Below the pieces are notes generated by a model that worked only from the letters and a program-made list of their open reading frames with translations, was not told the DNA's origin and did no database searches. Both the position numbers and the translations under genes were made by a program. DNA of 64,000 nt from Catellatospora citrea (GTDB lineage Bacteria; Actinomycetota; Actinomycetes; Mycobacteriales; Micromonosporaceae): the NCBI RefSeq assembly GCF_003610235.1, contig NZ_RAPR01000001.1:7378001-7442000 (forward strand), in the 5' to 3' direction. Shown one piece after another: positions 58,489 through 64,000 of this stretch. Position 1 is the stretch's first letter, and the number at the start of each line of letters is the position of its first letter.

Positions 58489-58535
58489 TTAACTCTCTGT
58501 GGCAGTTGGCCCGCGCCTGCGCAGCAGCGCCGGGG

Positions 58536-60848
58536 TCAGCGGCCCGATCCGGGCAGCTGGTGGCCGCCGCCCTGGCCACCACCACGGCCCGGTCGGCCGT
58601 CGCCGGAACCGCCGCCGCCGTCCGAGCCGTTGTCGCCGCCGGAGCCGTTGTCGTTCCCGCTGTCGCCGTTGTTGTCGTTCCCGCTGTCGCCGCGGCCCGG
58701 ACGGTCCTCGCCGTTGTCCTGGGAGTTGTCCCCGGTGTGGGACTCATCGCGGGGCTTGTCCGACTCGGTGGGCTCCGGGTCGGGCTGGGCCGAGAACGCG
58801 GATTCGCGCAGCGGGGCCGGGAAGTCCTTGACCTCTAGTCCCTGCGAACCGGTCGCCAGCGTCGCCGCGACGGCCCGGTACACCTTCGACAGCACCGCCG
58901 CGCCGACCGCGTCGGTGGGCTTGTCCGGGTTCGCCGCGATGGCGGCCGCGGCCAGCTGCGGCGTGTACGCCACGAACGACTCGGTCATGTTGTCGGTCGA
59001 GCTGCCCGTCTTGCCGGCCACCGCGCGCCCGTCGAGCAGCCCCGACACCGCCGTCGCGGTGCCGCCGTCGCAGCGGCCGAACGCCCCGGACTGCCCGACC
59101 GGGCAGCGCGCCGCGTCGGTGGCCGCCCGCGCGATCTCCGGGCTGATCGCCGGGGCGCACGAGGTGTTCGCCACGTCCAGCTGTCGGCCGGCGCCGTCGG
59201 TGACCGCGGCCACCGGCAGCGGCGCGCAGTACACGCCGTCGGCGGCCAGCGTCGCGTACGCGTTGGCCAGGTCGAGCGGGGTGGTCAGCGAGACGCCCAG
59301 CACGAACGAGCCCCAGCCGGCCGCGTCCGAGGCCGCGTGCGAGGCGTTGTCGGGGTGCCGGAACCGGATGCCCAGCCGCTGCGCCATCTCGATCGTCTTG
59401 TCCGCGCCGACCTGCTGCTCCAGCCAGACGAAGTAGGTGTTCACCGACCGGCCGAAGCCGGTCCACATGTCGCGCTCGCCGTCCATGAACTCCGGGTTGG
59501 CGTTGCGCGGGCACCAGAACCCGTCGCAGCTGGCCGGGCCGGTCGCCTCGGGCCAGGCGGTGGTGAGCTTGGTCGGCGCGTCGAACCCGGTGTCCAGGGT
59601 CTTGCCGGCCTCCAGGGCGGCCAGCATGGTGAACATCTTGAACGTCGAACCGGCCTGGTAGCCGTGGATGCCGGTACCCCCGGCGACGAGCTGGTTCATC
59701 GTGTTGCCCGCACCGGGCGCGGCGCTGTAGTAGCGGTTGACCGCGAGCGCGAGCACCTTGCCGGTGCCGGGCTCGACGACCGCCATCGGCAGGGCGCGCT
59801 TGTCGGTGTACCCGTACACCTTGGTCACCTGGGCCTGCGCCGCGTTCTGGACCTTCGGGTCGAGCGTGGTGACGATGCGGTAGCCGCCCTGGCGCAGCGC
59901 CTGCTCGCGGTCCTCCGCGGTGTCGCCGAACGTGTCCTGGTCGCGCCACCAGCTGCGGAAGTAGTCGCAGAAGAAGCCCCAGCCGGCCCGTGACGCGGTG
60001 CAGTCGTTGGGGCTGGAGCCCTTCTTGACCACCGGGGTGCTCGCCTTGGCCGCCTCGGCCTGCGCGGCGGTGATCGCGCCGGTGCCGGTCATCGCGGTGA
60101 GCACGTAGTCGCGGCGGGCCAGGGCGCGCTCGATGCCGCCGTTGAGCGGGCTGTCCGCCTCGGGTGACTGGAGCAGCCCGGCCAGCAGCGACGCCTCGCT
60201 CAGGCTCAGCTGCGCGGGGTCCTTGGAGAAGTACGTGTGCGAGGCGGCGTAGATGCCGTACGCGCCGGAGCCGAAGTAGGCGATGTTCAGGTAGCGCTCG
60301 AGGATCTGCGCCTTGCTCAGCTCCTTCTCGACCGCCAGGGCGTACCGGGCCTCGCGGATCTTGCGGGCGGGGGTCTGCTCGGTCGCCTCGGCTCGCTGCT
60401 CGGTCGACAGCGAGGGGTCGCTCTTGAGCACGTTGCGCACGTACTGCATGGTCAGCGTGGAGGCGCCCTGCGAGACGCCGCCGCTGGCCCCGTTGGCGAC
60501 CACGGCGCGCAGCACGCCCTTGAGGTCCACCCCGTGGTGGGAGTAGAAGCGGGCGTCCTCGGCGGCGACGACGGCCTGCGGGACGACCGGGGCGACCTCG
60601 GCCAGCGTCACGTCGCGGCGGTTCTCGTCGTAGAAGGTGGTGACGACGGTCTGGCCGTCGTTGGCGTACAGGTAGCTGGCCTGCGCCGTGGTGGGGTGTT
60701 TGAGCACCTCGGGGAGCGTGTCGTAGGCGGGCGCCGACTTCTCCACCGCCCAGTTGGCCAGTGCGGCGGCGGGCATCGCTCCGGCGGCGACCACGGCTCC
60801 CGCGACCACCGCGAGCAGCGTGAGTCGAGTCATCCGGTTGAGCGGCAT
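58536..60848 (-). CDS. Class A penicillin-binding protein
   Basis: 770 residues from an ATG at 60848 with AAGG eight bases upstream; the frame extends 12 codons further. One helix (about 8-32) anchors it. The GT51 domain has E-D-A-R-F-Y-S-H-H-G-V-D with the catalytic Glu, and the transpeptidase has the S-T-F-K (SxxK), S-V-N (SxN) and K-T-G-S-S motifs. It makes glycan strands and cross-links them. The last about 70 residues are Gly/Asp/Asn/Arg-rich and disordered. There is no PASTA domain. It is single, ending 48 bp from the cellulase terminator. Confidence 0.95.
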   Translation of the reverse strand: MPLNRMTRLTLLAVVAGAVVAAGAMPAAALANWAVEKSAPAYDTLPEVLKHPTTAQASYLYANDGQTVVTTFYDENRRDVTLAEVAPVVPQAVVAAEDARFYSHHGVDLKGVLRAVVANGASGGVSQGASTLTMQYVRNVLKSDPSLSTEQRAEATEQTPARKIREARYALAVEKELSKAQILERYLNIAYFGSGAYGIYAASHTYFSKDPAQLSLSEASLLAGLLQSPEADSPLNGGIERALARRDYVLTAMTGTGAITAAQAEAAKASTPVVKKGSSPNDCTASRAGWGFFCDYFRSWWRDQDTFGDTAEDREQALRQGGYRIVTTLDPKVQNAAQAQVTKVYGYTDKRALPMAVVEPGTGKVLALAVNRYYSAAPGAGNTMNQLVAGGTGIHGYQAGSTFKMFTMLAALEAGKTLDTGFDAPTKLTTAWPEATGPASCDGFWCPRNANPEFMDGERDMWTGFGRSVNTYFVWLEQQVGADKTIEMAQRLGIRFRHPDNASHAASDAAGWGSFVLGVSLTTPLDLANAYATLAADGVYCAPLPVAAVTDGAGRQLDVANTSCAPAISPEIARAATDAARCPVGQSGAFGRCDGGTATAVSGLLDGRAVAGKTGSSTDNMTESFVAYTPQLAAAAIAANPDKPTDAVGAAVLSKVYRAVAATLATGSQGLEVKDFPAPLRESAFSAQPDPEPTESDKPRDESHTGDNSQDNGEDRPGRGDSGNDNNGDSGNDNGSGGDNGSDGGGGSGDGRPGRGGGQGGGHQLPGSGR

Positions 60849-61038
60849 CGCGGCACCTTCGGGGGAGAGGGGCGGGATGCTCAAGCCTGCACGGAGTTCC
60901 CCGATGTGCCAGGATTTGTGGCGTGCATCTCATCTGAAATGGGCATATGTCGACCGGCTACGCGGTCTTCCTGTTGATGCACCTGTGGTGGTGACCCGGA
61001 AAACAGCGTGGCGCTGGGAGAAATATCGTTGCGATGCG

Positions 61039-61044
61039 TATAGT
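61039..61044 (+). promoter_or_regulatory. -10-like box of yceI gene
   Basis: TATAGT 45 bp upstream of the ATG, in an AT-richer stretch. A -35 is not obvious. The leader would carry the GGAAGG ribosome site. Confidence 0.4.
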
Positions 61045-61088
61045 TGAACCGTCACGTAAACAGCTTCGACCAAACGGAAGGCACTGAC

Positions 61089-61661
61089 ATGACCACGCTC
61101 AGCACTCGCACCTGGAACGGCCTGACCATCCCGACGCCGGGCACCTACGCCATCGACCCCGCGCACACGCGCGTCGGCTTCGTGGTCAAGCACATGGTGG
61201 TCAGCAAGGTGCGCGGCTCGTTCAAGGACGTGGCCGGCGAGATCGTGATCGCCGAGGACCCGCTGGCCTCGTCGGTGAACGCCGTCGTCCAGACCGCGAG
61301 CATCGACACCGGTGTCGCCGACCGCGACAACCACCTGCGCACGGGCGACTTCCTCGAGGTCGAGAAGTTCCCGGAGCTGACCTTCCGCAGCACCGGCCTG
61401 CGGGCCAAGTCGGGCGAGGACTTCACCCTCGTCGGTGAGCTCACCATCAAGGACGTCACCAAGACGGTGGAGCTCGCGCTCGAGTTCGGCGGCGTGAACA
61501 AGAACCCGTGGGGCCAGGAGATCATCGGCTTCACCGCCACCACGGAGATCGACCGCGAGGACTACAACATCACCTGGAACCAGGCGCTGGAGACCGGCGG
61601 CGTGCTGGTGGGCAAGTCCCTCAAGATCGAGATCGAGGGCGAAGCCACCCGCCAGGCCTGA
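61089..61661 (+). CDS. YceI family protein
   Basis: 190 residues with GGAAGG before the ATG. The lipocalin-like fold begins Y-A-I-D-P-A-H-T-R-V-G-F-V-V-K-H-M, with F-L-E-V-E-K-F-P-E-L-T-F-R-S and R-E-D-Y-N-I-T-W later. It binds long isoprenoid or other hydrophobic molecules in homologues. Unlike E. coli YceI, it has no signal peptide, so it would be cytoplasmic. Such cytoplasmic forms are common in actinomycetes. It is a single gene. Confidence 0.93.
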   Translation: MTTLSTRTWNGLTIPTPGTYAIDPAHTRVGFVVKHMVVSKVRGSFKDVAGEIVIAEDPLASSVNAVVQTASIDTGVADRDNHLRTGDFLEVEKFPELTFRSTGLRAKSGEDFTLVGELTIKDVTKTVELALEFGGVNKNPWGQEIIGFTATTEIDREDYNITWNQALETGGVLVGKSLKIEIEGEATRQA

Positions 61662-61814
61662 GCCCACTCGGGCTCCGCGCGGCCGTGACCGGAGATCCGT
61701 AGACGCCCCGCCCCGTGGTGCTTGGGGGAGCACTTCGGGACCTGCGGGAGGCGTCCGGCCGGTCATCGCCGCGGCGTGCCGGGCGCACACGTGGCCGCGT
61801 GCGGCGCCCGGCGA

Positions 61815-61863
61815 TCGGGGAACCCGCCTGCCTTCCTTCTCCTCGGGGCGGCGGGTTCCCCGA
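61815..61863. terminator. 14-bp hairpin downstream of yceI
   Basis: TCGGGGAACCCGCC pairs perfectly with GGCGGGTTCCCCGA over a 21-base loop. It may end yceI transcription. Its place ahead of a molybdate-type unit also allows a regulatory leader, but no known riboswitch was recognised. Confidence 0.5.
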
Positions 61864-61949
61864 CACGTGCCCGGCGGCGGTCCCGCTGCGGCCGAACTGC
61901 CCGACTCCACCGCAGGGTCGGACCGCGCAGCCGTCGCAGATGCCAGGGG

Positions 61950-61955
61950 TACATT
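61950..61955 (+). promoter_or_regulatory. -10 box of leaderless HTH-TOBE gene
   Basis: TACATT is followed by six bases and the ATG at 61962, with no ribosome site between. Matches the TANNNT-N6-ATG pattern seen at four other genes here. Confidence 0.45.
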
Positions 61956-61961
61956 CGCTGC

Positions 61962-62351
61962 ATGACCGCATTTCGGATCGGTGAGGCCGCGGAGCTGCTC
62001 GGCGTCAGCGCGGACACGGTGCGGCGACTGGTCGACTCGGGCCGGCTGCGGGCGCACCGCGACGAGCACGATCACCGCATGGTTGCCGGGGCAGACCTGG
62101 CGGCGTACGCCCGCAGCCAGGCCGACGATCCCGACGGCCGCGCCGACCGCTCCTCGGCCCGCAACCGGATGCGCGGCATCGTCACCGCCATCGTCAAGGA
62201 CACGGTGATGGCCCAGGTCGACATCCAGGCGGGCCCCTTCCGGGTGGTGTCGCTGATGAGCCGCGAAGCCGTCGAGGAACTCGGTCTCGACGTGGGCAGC
62301 GTCGCCGTCGCCGTCATCAAGTCCACCACCGTCGTGGTCGAACGTGACTGA
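61962..62351 (+). CDS. HTH-TOBE (molybdopterin-binding) regulator
   Basis: 129 residues from an ATG at 61962. The first half is a MerR/excisionase-like helix-turn-helix (R-I-G-E-A-A-E-L-L-G-V-S-A-D-T-V-R-R-L-V-D-S-G-R-L). The second half (about 68-129) is a TOBE/Mop domain (N-R-M-R-G-I-V-T-A-I-V-K-D, V-V-S-L-M-S-R-E-A-V). Such proteins bind molybdate or tungstate and control its uptake genes. Its stop overlaps the GTG of the ATPase gene downstream by 8 bp, so both are on one transcript. Confidence 0.9.
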   Translation: MTAFRIGEAAELLGVSADTVRRLVDSGRLRAHRDEHDHRMVAGADLAAYARSQADDPDGRADRSSARNRMRGIVTAIVKDTVMAQVDIQAGPFRVVSLMSREAVEELGLDVGSVAVAVIKSTTVVVERD

Positions 62352-63459
62352 CCCGCGCACCGCGGTCGGCACGGGGCCGACCGTCGGCGGCTGGCCCGCG
62401 GAGCGGGCGCTGCTGTCCGCGCACCTGGTCGTCGAGCGGCCGGGATTCCGGCTCGACCTGGCGCTGTCCCTCGCCGCCGGCGAGGTCGTGGCGCTGCTGG
62501 GGCCGAACGGCGCGGGCAAGACCACGGCCCTGCGCGCGCTGGCCGGGCTGCTGCCGCTGCACGCCGGGCGGCTCCGGCTGGGCGAGGAGGTCCTCGACGA
62601 CCCCGCCGCCGGGATCTTCATCCCGCCCGAGCGCCGCCGCGTCGGCGTGGTGTTCCAGGACTACCTGCTCTTCCCGCACCTGTCCGCGCTCGACAACGTC
62701 GCCTTCGGCCCGCAGGCGCGGGGCGCGTCGCGCCGGGTCGCGCGCGCCGAGGCGGCCCGCTGGCTGGCCCGCGTCGACCTGACCGCGCTGGCCCGGCAGC
62801 GGCCCCGGCAGCTCTCGGGCGGGCAGGCGCAGCGGGTGGCGCTGGCCCGGGCCATGGCGGTCAGCCCGGATCTGCTGCTGCTCGACGAGCCGCTGGCCGC
62901 CCTGGACGCCCGCACCCGGATGGAGACCCGGGCGCGGCTGCACCACGATCTGCGTACCCATGAGGGCGCGACCCTGCTGGTCACCCACGATCCGCTGGAC
63001 GCGCTGGTGCTGGCCGACCGGCTCGTGATCGTCGAGGACGGCCGGATCGTGCAGGAGGGCGACGCCGCGAGCGTCACCGCGCGACCGCGCACCGAGTACG
63101 TGGCCCGGCTGGTCGGGCTGAACCTGTATCGCGGCCGGGCCGACGGGCACACCGTCACCCTGCCCGGCGGGTTCGCCATGGTCGCCGACGACGAGGTGCG
63201 CGGCGACGCGTTCCTCGCCTTCCCGCCGTCCGCGGTCGCGCTGCATCCGCAGCAGCCCGCGGGCAGCCCGCGCAACACCTGGGCGGCCACCGTCGTCGGC
63301 GTGCTGCCGCACGGCGATCACCTGCGGGTGGAGTTGGACGGCCCGATCCGCGCCGCCGCCGAGATCACCCCCGCGGCCGCCGCCCAGCTCGGCCTGCTGC
63401 CCGGCACCGAGGTCTGGGCCGCCGTGAAGGCCACCGAGACCCGCGCCTACCCGTACTGA
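62344..63459 (+). CDS. modC: ModC-like molybdate ABC transporter ATPase
   Basis: 371 residues from a GTG at 62344. Walker A G-P-N-G-A-G-K-T (53-60), L-S-G-G-Q-A-Q-R and Walker B L-L-L-L-D-E-P are intact. The C-terminal about 100 residues form a TOBE domain (T-W-A-A-T-V-V-G-V-L-P-H-G-D, then V-W-A-A-V-K-A-T-E-T), as in ModC. It would energise molybdate uptake. The partners ModA (binding protein) and ModB (permease) are not found on either side in the window; they would need to be encoded elsewhere. Confidence 0.85.
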   Translation: MTDPRTAVGTGPTVGGWPAERALLSAHLVVERPGFRLDLALSLAAGEVVALLGPNGAGKTTALRALAGLLPLHAGRLRLGEEVLDDPAAGIFIPPERRRVGVVFQDYLLFPHLSALDNVAFGPQARGASRRVARAEAARWLARVDLTALARQRPRQLSGGQAQRVALARAMAVSPDLLLLDEPLAALDARTRMETRARLHHDLRTHEGATLLVTHDPLDALVLADRLVIVEDGRIVQEGDAASVTARPRTEYVARLVGLNLYRGRADGHTVTLPGGFAMVADDEVRGDAFLAFPPSAVALHPQQPAGSPRNTWAATVVGVLPHGDHLRVELDGPIRAAAEITPAAAAQLGLLPGTEVWAAVKATETRAYPY

Positions 63460-63482
63460 CCCCGGCCGCCGCCGGCCCGCGT

Positions 63483-63549
63483 GGAGATCACTGTCTGGTG
63501 CCGGAAACCAGGGTCTGGCACCACTTTCCGACACCAACCAGTGATCTCC
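63483..63549. terminator. Long imperfect hairpin after modC-like gene
   Basis: GGAGATCACTG pairs with CAGTGATCTCC, and inside it GGTG with CACC and GGAAA with TTTCC. It starts 24 bp past the modC-like stop and precedes a second hairpin of the shared family. Confidence 0.6.
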
Positions 63550-63576
63550 TCCCGGACCCCCTCCGGCAGGCGTTAA

Positions 63577-63620
63577 GAAGGGCACCTTCCTCTACCCATG
63601 GCGATGTGAAGGTGCCCTTC
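63577..63620. terminator. 13-bp hairpin of the GAAGGGCACCTTC family
   Basis: GAAGGGCACCTTC pairs with GAAGGTGCCCTTC over an 18-base loop, just past the valS stop on the minus strand. The third copy of the family in the window. Confidence 0.75.
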
Positions 63621-63625
63621 CTTCC

Positions 63626-64000
63626 TCAGACCTGCGCGAGGTAGGTCGGGGCGGGGTGGTGGGTGATGGAGGTGATCACGCCGGCGTTGCGGACGTCCTG
63701 CTCGATGAGGGCGAAGGCGGCGTCCTCGGGGACGGTGAGGGTGCGCAGGGGAGTGCGCATGGACACCTTGGCCTCGGACTTCGCGCGGCGCACCGCCTCG
63801 ATCGCGGCCGTGGCGGCGGCCAGTGGGGCCGGATCGCCCGCCATGGCGTCCAGCTCGGACGGGGTGGGCCAGGCGGCGCGGTGGATCGAGCCGGGCTGCC
63901 ACCACGACCAGGCCTCCTCGGTCACGAACGGGAGCACCGGCGCGAGCAGCCGCAGCAGCACCGACAGCGCGGTGCGCAGGGCGAGCCGGGCCGAGTCCGC
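63626..64000 (-). CDS. valS: Valyl-tRNA synthetase, C-terminal part
   Basis: 125 codons in frame from the right edge; the start lies outside the window. The anticodon-binding helices appear as L-L-R-L-L-A-P-V-L-P-F-V-T-E-E-A-W-S-W-W and the G-S-I-H-R-A-A-W-P segment typical of ValS. Residues after that (V-R-R-A-K-S-E-A-K-V-S-M-R-T-P) match the C-terminal end of actinomycete ValS forms that lack the long coiled coil. It charges tRNA-Val. A shared-family terminator lies directly downstream. Confidence 0.88.
   Translation of the reverse strand, partial: ADSARLALRTALSVLLRLLAPVLPFVTEEAWSWWQPGSIHRAAWPTPSELDAMAGDPAPLAAATAAIEAVRRAKSEAKVSMRTPLRTLTVPEDAAFALIEQDVRNAGVITSITHHPAPTYLAQV

Larger units (their letters stand above)
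61662..61961 (+). other. 300-bp intergenic region upstream of HTH-TOBE gene
   Basis: No gene is supported. It holds two GC-rich hairpins: GCCGGGCGC/GCGCCCGGC (about 61778-61812) and the stronger one at 61815-61863. TACATT (61950-61955) ends the region six bases before the next ATG. Confidence 0.5.

Overview
The window is very GC-rich, densely packed on both strands and strongly GC-biased at third codon positions, which points to a filamentous actinomycete. The gene set (AfsR/SARP regulator, LysX, DUF5925 ATPase, CGNR and SARP regulators, GH6 cellulase, many GTG/TTG starts, many apparently leaderless genes) and the dispersed GAAGGGCACCTTC terminator hairpins fit Micromonosporaceae (Catellatospora/Actinoplanes/Micromonospora-like). 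That family assignment is inference. I see no rRNA, tRNA, CRISPR array, transposase or phage gene.

Layout. 1-7.5 kb: start of an SMP-30-like gene, a membrane Ser/Thr kinase, a PH-domain protein, a CaiB/BaiF CoA-transferase and a long Pro/Ala-rich membrane protein, all on minus; then YihY/BrkB and a glutathione peroxidase. 7.5-16.5 kb: thiolase, large SARP regulator, double GNAT, VOC protein, CGNR regulator with a perfect 27-bp palindrome, a small DUF4236 protein, a PfkB kinase and a lipoprotein. 16.6-27 kb: MscS channel, MccF-like S66 peptidase, Imm51-like protein, Nudix, a 1328-residue helicase-nuclease resembling a single-gene antiphage system, a TetR/ABC exporter module and a DUF5925 ATPase. 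27-39 kb: PhoX-like phosphatase, MazG-like protein, a divergent sliding-clamp (DnaN) paralogue, two Nudix genes (one membrane-anchored) and a membrane protein divergent from lysX, a polysaccharide deacetylase, a lysozyme-like secreted protein and a DUF2127 protein. 39-51 kb: DUF937 protein, an IclR-KDPG aldolase-KDG kinase unit, a Fic toxin-antitoxin pair, 2'-5' RNA ligase, sirtuin, metallophosphoesterase, GNAT, DUF4184 and a prolyl oligopeptidase. 51-64 kb: glucose dehydrogenase, a mymA-like operon (Baeyer-Villiger monooxygenase, SDR, hydrolase) divergent from a TetR gene, a secreted GH6 cellulase, a class A PBP, YceI, an HTH-TOBE regulator overlapping a modC-like ATPase without modAB, and the 3' end of valS.

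How they fit together. Carbon use is a visible theme: GH6 cellulase, glucose dehydrogenase and the keto-deoxy-gluconate unit could all feed an Entner-Doudoroff-type route. Envelope functions recur (lysX, deacetylase, PBP, lysozyme-like protein, MscS, PhoX). Defence and conflict genes are scattered singly (helicase-nuclease, Fic pair, Imm51, MccF-like peptidase) rather than in one island.

The less obvious signals are regulatory: operator-like repeats beside the CGNR, SARP, TetR and IclR genes; a group of genes with a TANNNT box 6-7 nt before the start codon; and families of intergenic hairpins filling convergent gene junctions, in two cases running into both stop codons.
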